From NCBI GenBank assembly GCA_900548085.1, contig URJF01000018.1, positions 1-18,075 of the forward strand: 18,075 nt of DNA. Reading direction: 5' to 3'. Shown one piece after another: positions 1-6,328 of the stretch (its first letter is position 1; every line of letters starts with the position of its first letter). Source of the DNA: an uncultured Oscillospiraceae bacterium (GTDB taxonomy: Bacteria; Bacillota; Clostridia; Oscillospirales; Acutalibacteraceae). The notes below the pieces were generated by a model. It did no database searches and was not told the DNA's origin. It saw only the letters and a list, made by a program, of their open reading frames with translations. The position numbers and the translations under genes are program-made.

Positions 1-1265
1 TTGCAGAAAGAAGGGAAAATATGCTTTGGTTCAGAGCACCTGAAAAGGTATATATTAAAAAAGGCTGTCTCCCTGTTGCTCTTGAAGAGGTAGGCACAGT
101 TATGGGCAAAAAGAGAGTGTTTATTGTTACCGACTCTTTCTTGTACAAGAACGGCCACACTAAGTCGATTACCGACAAACTTAATCAGCTCGGCATTGCT
201 CACGCTACATTCTTTGATGTTGCTCCAGACCCAACACTTGCTTGTGCAAAAGAGGGTTATGCTCAGATGAAAGCATTTGAGCCGGATTGTATCATCGCTC
301 TCGGTGGTGGTTCCGCTATGGATGCCGCAAAGATTATGTGGGTTATGTACGAGCATCCGGATGTAGATTTCTATGACCTCGCTATGAGATTTATGGATAT
401 CCGTAAGAGAGTTTATACATTCCCTAAGATGGGTGAAAAAGCATACTTTATCGCAATTCCTACTTCTGCCGGTACAGGCTCTGAGGTTACTCCTTTTGCA
501 GTTATTACCGACGAAACAACAGGCACAAAGTATCCTCTTGCAGACTACCAGCTTATGCCTAATATGGCTATCGTTGACGCTGATTTCCATATGACAGCGC
601 CTAAGGGACTTACAGCAGCATCAGGTATCGACGCTGTTACCCACGCTCTTGAGGCTTATGCATCTATGATGGCTACCGAGTTTACAGATGGCCTTGCTAT
701 CGAGGCTCTCAAGAATATTTTTGAGTATCTTCCTCGTGCATATGACAACGGTCCTAATGACCCTGTAGCAAGAGAAAAAATGGCTAACGCCGCTACAATG
801 GCAGGCATGGCTTTTGCAAATGCTTTTCTTGGCGTATGTCACTCTATGGCTCATAAGCTCGGTGCTTATCACCACCTTCCTCACGGTGTGGCAAACGCTC
901 TTATGATTGACCTTGTTCTTCGCTTCAATGCTGCCGAGGTTCCGGCTAAGATGGGTACTTTCAGCCAGTATGATTATCCAAAGACATTGCGTCGCTATGC
1001 CGAGGTTGCCGAGGCTCTCGGAATTAAGGGCAAAAACGACCAAGAAAAGCTTGACGGTCTTATCAAAAAGATTGATGACCTTAAGGATTGTGTTGGCATC
1101 AAAAAGACTATAAAGGACTACGGTGTTAAGGAAGAAGACTTCCTTGCAACTCTTGACGAAATGACAGAAAATGCCTTCGACGATCAGTGTACAGGCAACA
1201 ACCCGAGACTTCCTCTTATGAGCGAAATCAAGGATATGTATCTCAAGGCATATTACGGTGAATAA
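1..1265 (+). CDS. adhE: Bifunctional aldehyde-alcohol dehydrogenase AdhE, C-terminal alcohol dehydrogenase part (5' end cut by window edge)
   Basis: This is the iron-dependent alcohol dehydrogenase half of AdhE, which reduces acetaldehyde to ethanol with NADH after the missing N-terminal half has reduced acetyl-CoA. The frame is open to the left edge; residues before the internal Met at 21 read AERREN and then MLWFRAPEKVY, the linker sequence joining the two AdhE halves. The gene therefore does not start at 21. Counting from that Met, the NAD-binding GGGSAMDAAK lies at 95-104, and the four iron ligands are Asp204, His208, His274 and His288, with the same spacing (4, 70, 84) as in E. coli AdhE. 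GSEVTPFAV and the C-terminal DDQCTGNNPR are also typical. The protein ends with LKAYYGE, so it lacks the longer tail of the E. coli enzyme. A kinase-like gene follows 24 bases downstream on the same strand. A separate ADH is unlikely given the linker. Confidence 0.93.
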   Translation, partial: AERRENMLWFRAPEKVYIKKGCLPVALEEVGTVMGKKRVFIVTDSFLYKNGHTKSITDKLNQLGIAHATFFDVAPDPTLACAKEGYAQMKAFEPDCIIALGGGSAMDAAKIMWVMYEHPDVDFYDLAMRFMDIRKRVYTFPKMGEKAYFIAIPTSAGTGSEVTPFAVITDETTGTKYPLADYQLMPNMAIVDADFHMTAPKGLTAASGIDAVTHALEAYASMMATEFTDGLAIEALKNIFEYLPRAYDNGPNDPVAREKMANAATMAGMAFANAFLGVCHSMAHKLGAYHHLPHGVANALMIDLVLRFNAAEVPAKMGTFSQYDYPKTLRRYAEVAEALGIKGKNDQEKLDGLIKKIDDLKDCVGIKKTIKDYGVKEEDFLATLDEMTENAFDDQCTGNNPRLPLMSEIKDMYLKAYYGE

Positions 1266-1289
1266 TTGTTACAAATAGGGGGTAACACT

Positions 1290-2033
1290 ATGAATACAAT
1301 CGTAAAAAGAGAAAATAAAGAGATTTATCGTGACGGCGATATGCTCGTAAAAGTGTTTGATGAAAAGGCTTTTACTAAGGCTCAAGTTCTCAACGAAGCT
1401 CTCAATAACGCTCGTGTAGAAGAAACAGGACTGAAAATTCCAAAACTTCTCAATGTGTCAAAGGTTGACGGCGGTTGGTCTATCACCCGTGAGTATATCG
1501 AGGGAACTTCTCTTGCCGATCTTATGAAACAGAATCCAGACAAAGAGGACGAATATCTCAATACCTTTGTTGACCTTCAGCTCGAAATTCACAGCAAAAA
1601 ATGTCCTCTCCTTAACAAAATTAAGGACAAAATGCACGCAAAAATCAGTGCTTCTCACTATGAGGCAACTCTCAGATATGATCTCCATAACAGACTTGAG
1701 GGTATGAAACCGCATAACAAAGTTCTTCACGGCGATTTTAACCCATCAAATGTTATCGTAACTCCCGACGGTGAGTATTACATCATTGACTGGGCACACG
1801 CTACTCAGGGTAATGCCTCCGAGGATGCCGCACGAACATACCTTGTATTCAATTTAGACGGCCAAAAAGAGTTGGCAGAGAAGTATCTCAATCTTTTCTG
1901 CAAAAAGGCAGATATTCCTAAGCAGCTTGTTCAGCAATGGATGCCGATTGTTGCTTGCAGCGAAAGTGTAAAGAATAAGCCGGAGGAGCAGGAACTTCTT
2001 GATTCTTGGGTAAATGTATTCGATTTCCAATAA
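1290..2033 (+). CDS. Phosphotransferase (APH/choline kinase-fold) family protein
   Basis: A 247-residue small-molecule kinase of the aminoglycoside phosphotransferase/choline kinase superfamily. Lys21 in the LVKVF strand is the likely ATP-binding lysine and REYIEGTSL (67-75) the hinge. The catalytic loop is HGDFNPSN (147-154; base Asp149, metal-binding Asn154), followed by IIDW (Asp167, metal). An in-frame TTG at 1266 exists, but ATG 1290 is preferred because AGGGGG (1277-1282) sits 7 bases upstream. It lies 24 bases after adhE with no terminator between, so the two are probably co-transcribed. The substrate cannot be read from the sequence: family members act on aminoglycosides, choline, homoserine, sugars or proteins. 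Nothing here supports antibiotic resistance specifically, and the housekeeping setting argues for a metabolic role. Confidence 0.85.
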   Translation: MNTIVKRENKEIYRDGDMLVKVFDEKAFTKAQVLNEALNNARVEETGLKIPKLLNVSKVDGGWSITREYIEGTSLADLMKQNPDKEDEYLNTFVDLQLEIHSKKCPLLNKIKDKMHAKISASHYEATLRYDLHNRLEGMKPHNKVLHGDFNPSNVIVTPDGEYYIIDWAHATQGNASEDAARTYLVFNLDGQKELAEKYLNLFCKKADIPKQLVQQWMPIVACSESVKNKPEEQELLDSWVNVFDFQ

Positions 2034-2046
2034 TAAGAATTAAAAA

Positions 2047-2076
2047 TGCAGGGCACATAGTTTTATGTGTCCTGCA
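2047..2076 (-). terminator. Hairpin, first of a tandem pair
   Basis: A 12-bp stem (TGCAGGGCACAT with ATGTGTCCTGCA, one G-U type pair) encloses a 6-base loop. On the minus strand it is followed by a run of five T, so it would act as a backup terminator for the XRE gene coming from the right. On the plus strand the hairpin is followed by A residues, so it is not a standard terminator for the upstream kinase gene. Confidence 0.5.
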
Positions 2077-2083
2077 AAAAAAG

Positions 2084-2125
2084 AAAAGCACTCACGATTT
2101 ATCGAAATAAATCGTGAGTGCTTTT
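2084..2125. terminator. Bidirectional intrinsic terminator with a perfect 19-bp stem
   Basis: A perfect inverted repeat, AAAAGCACTCACGATTTA (2084-2101) with its exact complement at 2108-2125; the stem extends one more T-A pair and leaves a CGAA loop. T-runs follow on both strands (CTTTTGTCGTTTT on plus, CTTTTCTTTTTTT on minus). It separates the convergent kinase gene and XRE gene and can stop both. Confidence 0.85.
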
Positions 2126-2131
2126 GTCGTT

Positions 2132-2536
2132 TTATGCTGTCGGAATGTTGGACGAAAGCTTGTCTATAAAATCTGTGACTGCTTTTCTGTCCTTAGAATT
2201 CAACATTCTCATCTTAAGGATGACTGTTCTTTCGTAGTCATTCAGCTCTGAGATGTATGAGTCACCGTAAACCCTGTGCGGATCATCAGCTTTGCTGTTG
2301 ACCTTGAGCGGTTTGCTCATAGCGGGACTTGTGAGGAACTCAAATGATACATCAAAGATTTTTGACAGCATAATGAATTGTGCCGGCTTAGGCAGACTTC
2401 TGCCTGATTCCCAAGAAGTGTATGTACTTCTTTCTACACCGACGAGTTCGGCTACCTGAGCCTGTGTCATTTCATTAGTCTTTCTGACTTGTCTGAGATT
2501 AACCTTTAGGTTTCTCTTAACCAAATCGTCGTGCAT
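2132..2536 (-). CDS. XRE-family helix-turn-helix transcriptional regulator
   Basis: A 134-residue DNA-binding protein. The HTH_3 (Cro/C1-type) domain covers about residues 13-68: LRQVRKTNEMTQAQVAELVG, then RSTYTSWESGRSLP as the recognition helix region. A short C-terminal part (98-125) is rich in charged helical residues, as in many small regulators; no ligand-binding or peptidase domain is visible. The start at 2536 is chosen because AAAGGAGG ends about 5 bases upstream; the in-frame ATG at 2608 lies within its own promoter and adds an implausible leader. It is transcribed divergently from the glucosaminidase gene, with the two promoters back to back in 163 bases, so it may regulate itself and that gene. 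The target is an inference from position only. Confidence 0.9.
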   Translation of the reverse strand: MHDDLVKRNLKVNLRQVRKTNEMTQAQVAELVGVERSTYTSWESGRSLPKPAQFIMLSKIFDVSFEFLTSPAMSKPLKVNSKADDPHRVYGDSYISELNDYERTVILKMRMLNSKDRKAVTDFIDKLSSNIPTA

Positions 2537-2579
2537 AGCGCACCTCCTTTGTTTTTTCAAAAAACTTTTATTTGTGATT

Positions 2580-2608
2580 ATTATACACATATTGCGACAC
2601 AAAATCAA
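2580..2608 (-). promoter_or_regulatory. Sigma-A-type promoter of the XRE regulator
   Basis: On the minus strand, -35 TTGATT (2603-2608), a 17-base spacer and a consensus -10 TATAAT (2580-2585) lie about 45 bases upstream of the start codon. TGTGATT occurs at 2573-2579 and 2616-2622, flanking this promoter in the same orientation; this could be an operator, but a 7-base repeat in AT-rich DNA is weak evidence. Confidence 0.75.
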
Positions 2609-2643
2609 CCCCTAATGTGATTTTATTCCTCTTTTTTTGCAAT

Positions 2644-2672
2644 TTGACATTGTTTTGTAATCGTGGTATTAT
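2644..2672 (+). promoter_or_regulatory. Strong sigma-A-type promoter of the glucosaminidase gene
   Basis: Consensus -35 TTGACA (2644-2649), a 17-base spacer and TATTAT (2667-2672). GGAGG (2688-2692) follows, 7 bases before the ATG at 2700, giving a short leader of roughly 20 bases. Confidence 0.85.
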
Positions 2673-2699
2673 ATTTTTGTAATTTTTGGAGGTATTCAT

Positions 2700-4562
2700 A
2701 TGAAGAATAGTAAAAAAGTACTGTCTTTTTTCATAAGTATCATTATGATTTTGTGTAGCCTCGGTCCTGTAGGTATGACTGCATCTGCACAGACTTACCG
2801 TAATAGTCTTAAGAAAAAGGGGTTTCCGGACAGCTACATAAGCTATCTTGTGAATTTGCACAAGAAATATCCTAATTGGACATTTGAACCGTTTAAGACA
2901 GGCCTCAATTGGCAGACTGCAATCAACGGAGAGCGTTCGTCCCACAGCAAGCAGCAAATACGAAAAAGCTCAAGCCGAAGTACTGACTATTATTGTACCT
3001 GCTCAAAATGCTATAAAAACGGACGGTACACTTATCACAGCGGCAGCCTCGTAAATGCATCCGAAGGCGCAGTAAAATACTATATGGACCCTCGTAATTG
3101 GATGAATGAAAAATACATCTTCCAGTTTGAGTCTACATCTTATAATAAAAAACAGAACACATCCGGTGTTGAGGCTATTCTCAAGGGAACATGGATGCAC
3201 AACAGTTATATCACTTATTATAACACAACAGGTAAAAAAATAACATACAAAAAGAACGGTAAAAAGGTAAAATATTCTACTGCTATTATGGACGCTGCAA
3301 AATACAGCAATCTCAGTGCGTACTATATTGCCTCTAAGATTGTTCAGGAGGTAGGTTCTACTAAGCCGAATGTAGGCGGTACCTGCGGTACTCGACTTCC
3401 GTTTAAGGGAATATATAACTACTACAGTATCGGCGCCAGCAGTACGGCAAGCAACGGACTCGAGTGGGCATCGGGCTATCTCAAAACTACAAAAAAGACA
3501 ACCCTCTATGCCTCTTATGATTCGAAGAAGAAAAAGGGCACAGGTAAGAAAAAGACTGTTAAGAACGGGCAGTATATGTGCTACATTTCTTCTGCAGGAA
3601 AATATTACAGAGTCAGACTCTACAACTACAGCCACGGCTCTTATTCAAAAGACGGTGCTGTAGGCTACATAAAGAAGTCCGCTTTGCGTACTAAGTATTT
3701 CAACTACAACAGACCGTGGACAAACCCATATGTTTCCATTGTTTACGGTGCTAAGTATATAGCCAATTCCTATTCAAAGCACCAGAACACATTGTATCTC
3801 CAAAAATATAATGTAAACAAAAAGTCCGGCAGTCTCTACGGACACGAATATTTGGTTAATGTAAACGGTCCGTCCGAAAATTCCGTAACCAATTATAATG
3901 CTTACAAGTCGGCAGGCATACTTAAATCACACCGTGTATTCTATATCCCTGTGTTTAAGAATATGCCGTCCGCTCCTTGCAAACCCAGTGATTCGTCAGA
4001 TCTAATCAAAATAAAAACATCGTCTACAAAGACTACTGTTTCACTTAGTTGGAATAAGATAAAAACTGCATCAGGCTATTATGTTTACCGATATGATTCG
4101 TCTAAGAAGAAGTATAAGAAAATTGCCACATTGAATAAAAACAGCAAAACTTCTTACAAGATAGAAAAACTCAGTTCAGGCAAGAGTTATAAGTTTGCTG
4201 TGCGCTATTATGAAAAATCAGGCAAAAAGATAAAGAACGGCAAACTCGTTGAGACCACTGTTCCGACTAAGCCCGGAAAAACTGTAATAGTCAATCCTAT
4301 TACTAACTCTAAACATCAGATTATAGTAAAATGGAAAGCACAAAAGGATTGCTCCGGCTATCAGGTACAGTACAGTAAAAAAGAGAATTTCTCCACTATC
4401 ATAGCCACACGAGAGGTAGACAGCAGAACAGGCACAAGCTATACCGGCAGAAATTTTGTAAAGGGACGCAGATATTATGTCCGTGTCAGAGCTTACAAAT
4501 CAGCGGGCGGAAAGCGTGCTTATTCCTCTTGGTCGGATACAAAAACAATTAAGTCAAAATAA
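2700..4562 (+). CDS. Secreted endo-beta-N-acetylglucosaminidase (GH73-like) with nested SH3-like domain and two fibronectin type III repeats
   Basis: A 620-residue secreted peptidoglycan hydrolase expected to cut the glycan backbone during wall turnover. A signal peptide occupies residues 1-30 (KNSKK, hydrophobic core, cleavage after ASA). The clostridial glucosaminidase core runs from about 40 to 425: FPDSYISYL and LHKKYPNW at the front, YYMDPRNWMNEKYIFQFES (127-145), the catalytic-helix segment ASKIVQEVG with likely catalytic Glu217, YNYYSIGAS, then PWTNPYVSIVYGAKYI and the closing FYIPVFKNMP. Between GLEWASGYLK and NRPW, residues about 263-335 form an SH3-like insert. CTCSKC (99-104) is a CxCxxC cluster, unusual for an exported protein. 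Two fibronectin type III-like repeats (about 435-522 and 525-618; SWNKIKTASGYYVYRY and KWKAQKDCSGYQVQYS) end the protein. It is lysine- and tyrosine-rich, fitting wall binding. It has its own promoter and terminator. The exact bond cleaved is inferred from the family. Confidence 0.9.
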   Translation: MKNSKKVLSFFISIIMILCSLGPVGMTASAQTYRNSLKKKGFPDSYISYLVNLHKKYPNWTFEPFKTGLNWQTAINGERSSHSKQQIRKSSSRSTDYYCTCSKCYKNGRYTYHSGSLVNASEGAVKYYMDPRNWMNEKYIFQFESTSYNKKQNTSGVEAILKGTWMHNSYITYYNTTGKKITYKKNGKKVKYSTAIMDAAKYSNLSAYYIASKIVQEVGSTKPNVGGTCGTRLPFKGIYNYYSIGASSTASNGLEWASGYLKTTKKTTLYASYDSKKKKGTGKKKTVKNGQYMCYISSAGKYYRVRLYNYSHGSYSKDGAVGYIKKSALRTKYFNYNRPWTNPYVSIVYGAKYIANSYSKHQNTLYLQKYNVNKKSGSLYGHEYLVNVNGPSENSVTNYNAYKSAGILKSHRVFYIPVFKNMPSAPCKPSDSSDLIKIKTSSTKTTVSLSWNKIKTASGYYVYRYDSSKKKYKKIATLNKNSKTSYKIEKLSSGKSYKFAVRYYEKSGKKIKNGKLVETTVPTKPGKTVIVNPITNSKHQIIVKWKAQKDCSGYQVQYSKKENFSTIIATREVDSRTGTSYTGRNFVKGRRYYVRVRAYKSAGGKRAYSSWSDTKTIKSK

Positions 4563-4565
4563 TAT

Positions 4566-4602
4566 AAAAACACCGCAAACTTAATGTTTACGGTGTTTTT
4601 TT
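4566..4602. terminator. Intrinsic terminator between convergent glucosaminidase and cotJB
   Basis: AAAAACACCG-C-AAAC (4566-4580) pairs with GTTT-A-CGGTGTTTTT (4586-4600) around a TTAAT loop with a single mismatch, followed by more T. The A-run on the left arm makes it usable on the minus strand too, where cotJB would otherwise run on. The remaining 97 bases to cotJB hold only a weak AT hairpin (4654-4678). Confidence 0.85.
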
Positions 4603-4699
4603 GTGTCTTGTACTTTTTGCTCTGACGAGGTGTTGTGCACCCTTTTATTGTAAGAAAACAAATTTCAAAACTGTTTTCAATGGCTTATAGTATGCTAAA

Positions 4700-4954
4700 T
4701 TATGATTCTTCTTTCGCAGTCTCGCAGATATCCCATGGCCAGGGGTCCTTTAGCCATTCGTCACTGTTCATACCATTAAGCGTAAGAGGGCCGTATTGCT
4801 CCTCATATTCTTTTTTTAAAGCAGAATATTTTGTATAGTATTTGTTGTATAGTGCCAATGCGTCTGCATCGTTTGGGTGTGTGTCCAAAAATTCTCTCGT
4901 TTCCAGCATACCGAAGTTTGCGGCAGACAGTCTGAGCAGTAGCTTTTGTTTCAT
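4700..4954 (-). CDS. cotJB: Spore coat protein CotJB
   Basis: An 84-residue protein matching the CotJB family in length and layout: an N-terminal helix with LLLRLSAANFGMLETREFLD, the family signature LDTHPNDADALALYNKY, then KKEYEEQYGPLT and a C-terminal tryptophan- and proline-rich DPWPWD. CotJ proteins are mother-cell products assembled in the spore coat; in Bacillus subtilis cotJA, cotJB and cotJC form one operon. Its ATG overlaps the cotJA stop by four bases (ATGA), so translation is coupled. The third partner, the manganese-catalase-like CotJC, is not downstream: the neighbouring gene is the convergent glucosaminidase. This gene is the clearest sign that the organism belongs to a spore-forming lineage. 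Confidence 0.9.
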   Translation of the reverse strand: MKQKLLLRLSAANFGMLETREFLDTHPNDADALALYNKYYTKYSALKKEYEEQYGPLTLNGMNSDEWLKDPWPWDICETAKEES

Positions 4955-5151
4955 ACTTTTTTCACCATCTTTCCGCAGAAAGGCTTATCAAGCTGTGGGA
5001 AAATTGTACCCTTTGCGAGTCCTTCCTCCTCAGTGTATGTTTCTGTGGTTTCCTGCAACGGAATGTATGCCATTGTTACTGTAGCATCCTTAGGTATAGG
5101 CGGACGCTTTTCAAGATTTTTTAAGAACACGGGATTGAACATATCATCCAT
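4951..5151 (-). CDS. cotJA: Spore coat associated protein CotJA
   Basis: A 66-residue protein with the conserved CotJA core: a proline-rich KRPPIPKDATVTMAYIPLQ, then EEGLAKGTIFPQLDKPFCG. A GTG nine bases upstream (5160) is in frame, but it lies inside the ribosome binding site; AAAGGAG at 5160-5166 is 8 bases from the ATG at 5151, so 5151 is chosen. It is first in a two-gene cotJA-cotJB unit with a four-base overlap. It faces mazF divergently. The role in coat or inner-coat assembly comes from family knowledge. Confidence 0.88.
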   Translation of the reverse strand: MDDMFNPVFLKNLEKRPPIPKDATVTMAYIPLQETTETYTEEEGLAKGTIFPQLDKPFCGKMVKKV

Positions 5152-5173
5152 TGTTGTCACTCCTTTCTACATC

Positions 5174-5200
5174 ATTCTATGCCGCACGACTGTCTTTGAC
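5174..5200 (-). promoter_or_regulatory. Possible sigma-E-type promoter of cotJAB
   Basis: On the minus strand, CATAGAAT (5174-5181) matches 7 of 8 positions of the sporulation sigma-E -10 element CATACANT. A partial -35-like GTCAAAG (5194-5200) lies 12 bases upstream, which is somewhat close. The predicted start would be just before the ribosome binding site. Sigma-E control is known for B. subtilis cotJ; here it is tentative. Confidence 0.35.
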
Positions 5201-5217
5201 AAAAAACACTTTTTAAG

Positions 5218-5267
5218 TTTTGGGAATATAATGTAATGTAGGTTTAAAATACCGCCTTTTTGGGAAT
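5218..5267 (+). repeat. Paired direct repeats upstream of mazF
   Basis: TTTTGGGAAT occurs at 5218-5227 and again at 5258-5267, exactly 40 bases apart (about four helical turns), each copy followed by AT-rich TATAAT/TATATT-like sequence. A TATAAT at 5227-5232 touches the first copy and may be the mazF -10, though it lacks a good -35. The arrangement could be an operator or two alternative promoters for mazF; chance is possible in AT-rich DNA. Confidence 0.4.
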
Positions 5268-5304
5268 TATATTATTACAAAATTTGTTAAAGGGTGATAA
5301 TAAA

Positions 5305-5646
5305 ATGCTTATTAAACGCGGAGAGATATATTATGCCGACTTGAGTCCGGTAGTAGGTTCGGAGCAGGGAGGAGTTCGTCCCGTACTTATCGTCCAAAAT
5401 GATGTCGGCAATAAATTTTCGCCCACAGTGATAGCTGCCGCTATTACATCACAGCGAGACAAAAACAATTTGCCTACCCATATTCCCGTCGATGCCCGTG
5501 ACTGCGGACTTTCTAAGGACAGCGTCGTCCTTTTGGAGCAGGTACGCACCATAGACAAACGACGCCTAAAGGAAAAAATGGGCGCACTTGACTCTCCCGA
5601 TATGACAAAAGTAAATCAGGCTCTTGAGGTTAGCTTTGGTCTCTGA
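5305..5646 (+). CDS. mazF: Type II toxin MazF/PemK family endoribonuclease (EndoA-like)
   Basis: A 113-residue mRNA interferase closely resembling B. subtilis MazF (EndoA). It begins KRGEIYYADLSPVVGSEQGG and keeps the catalytic pair Arg25 (GGVRPVL) and Thr48 (AAAITSQ), then VVLLEQVRTIDKRRL in the dimer core. By family knowledge it cuts single-stranded RNA at a short motif as a dimer. An in-frame TTG at 5260 is rejected in favour of ATG 5305, preceded by AAAGGG (5289-5294). No antitoxin gene (mazE, ribbon-helix-helix) lies upstream: only 153 bases separate it from the divergent cotJA and no ORF fits. The antitoxin must be elsewhere or absent. The gene has intact active-site residues, so it is not an obvious relic. 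The dut gene follows 60 bases later with its own promoter. Confidence 0.95.
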   Translation: MLIKRGEIYYADLSPVVGSEQGGVRPVLIVQNDVGNKFSPTVIAAAITSQRDKNNLPTHIPVDARDCGLSKDSVVLLEQVRTIDKRRLKEKMGALDSPDMTKVNQALEVSFGL

Positions 5647-5648
5647 TA

Positions 5649-5677
5649 TTGCAAAAAATACCTTTTTGTGTTATTAT
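5649..5677 (+). promoter_or_regulatory. Sigma-A-type promoter of dut
   Basis: TTGCAA (5649-5654), a 17-base spacer and TATTAT (5672-5677) lie directly after the mazF stop codon. AAAGG (5694-5698) and the dut ATG at 5707 follow. Confidence 0.7.
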
Positions 5678-5706
5678 ATTTTCATCAACACAGAAAGGTT
5701 ATTTTT

Positions 5707-6216
5707 ATGGAAAGAATTGCAGAATTTGAAAAAGTGAGCTTTGAGCAATTCAAAAAAGATTGGCTTAAGGCTTTTCCAGATACTACAGATGTTCAGGCTG
5801 TTTATGACAGCATAAAGCTCCCTAAGCGTGCTACAACAGGCTCGGCAGGATATGACTTCTTCGCTCCCGCCGATATAACAATCAAAACAGGGGAGTCCAC
5901 ACTTATTCCCACCGGTATTCGTGCTAAGATTAACGATGGCTGGGTGCTGTCGATTTTTCCTCGCTCCGGTCTCGGTTTCAAACACAGAGTTCAGCTCGAT
6001 AACACCGTAGGCATCATTGATTCGGATTATTATAATTCATCTAATGAAGGACATATTATGATAAAATTGTCCTGCGATGCTCATGAGGACGGCCACAGCG
6101 TTACAGTGTTGGCAGGAGACGGCTTTTCTCAAGGCATATTCACAGCCTTCGGAATTACATTTTCGGATGATGCCGACGGCGTCCGTGACGGCGGTTTCGG
6201 CTCTACCACAAAATAA
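5707..6216 (+). CDS. dut: dUTP diphosphatase (dUTPase), clostridial type
   Basis: A 169-residue trimeric-type dUTPase that hydrolyses dUTP to dUMP and pyrophosphate, keeping uracil out of DNA and feeding dTMP synthesis. The five family motifs are visible: GSAGYDFFAP (45-54), PTGIRAK (68-74), PRSGLGFKHR followed by LDNTVGIIDSDYY (motif 3, with the catalytic Asp in VGIID), GDGFSQGIF (137-145), and the C-terminal RDGGFGSTTK arm that closes over the nucleotide. The N-terminal ERIAEFEKVSFEQF extension is characteristic of the clostridial subfamily. The start at 5707 follows AGAAAGG; an in-frame TTG at 5668 lies within the promoter and is rejected. It has its own promoter and terminator. Confidence 0.95.
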   Translation: MERIAEFEKVSFEQFKKDWLKAFPDTTDVQAVYDSIKLPKRATTGSAGYDFFAPADITIKTGESTLIPTGIRAKINDGWVLSIFPRSGLGFKHRVQLDNTVGIIDSDYYNSSNEGHIMIKLSCDAHEDGHSVTVLAGDGFSQGIFTAFGITFSDDADGVRDGGFGSTTK

Positions 6217-6264
6217 ATATTTTGACTGTTACTAAAATGCAGTTCAATTTTGATTTTTTATTTT

Positions 6265-6294
6265 GCGTCTGCAATTATTTGCAGACGCTTTTTT
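6265..6294 (+). terminator. Intrinsic terminator after dut
   Basis: A perfect 10-bp stem, GCGTCTGCAA (6265-6274) with TTGCAGACGC (6279-6288), four-base loop TTAT, then six T. It lies 35 bases upstream of the next gene's start, leaving no obvious room for a full promoter behind it. Confidence 0.9.
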
Positions 6295-6328
6295 GTATAT
6301 TTTTGGATTTGCTGCAAATATTATCCAT

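Noticed and set aside
1290..2033. Aminoglycoside resistance gene
   Set aside because: The fold and HGDxxxxN motif fit the superfamily but not a specific resistance enzyme, and there is no mobile context.
3003..3635. 210-codon open frame on the minus strand within the glucosaminidase gene
   Set aside because: Antisense shadow of a well-supported gene; no ribosome binding site and no recognisable domain.
4654..4678. GAAAACA/TGTTTTC hairpin downstream of cotJB
   Set aside because: Short and AT-rich with a long loop and no T-run; the stronger terminator at 4566-4602 is sufficient.
5196..5201. TTGACA as the -35 of mazF
   Set aside because: No -10 hexamer lies 16-18 bases downstream; the nearest TATAAT is 25 bases away. 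It overlaps the possible cotJ -35 on the other strand.
5652..5668. CAAAAA/TTTTTG hairpin as a terminator of mazF
   Set aside because: Six weak pairs and no following T-run; it forms the spacer of the dut promoter.
6263..6328. In-frame TTG start upstream of the PTS-like gene
   Set aside because: It lies in the dut terminator hairpin, so translation from there is implausible.
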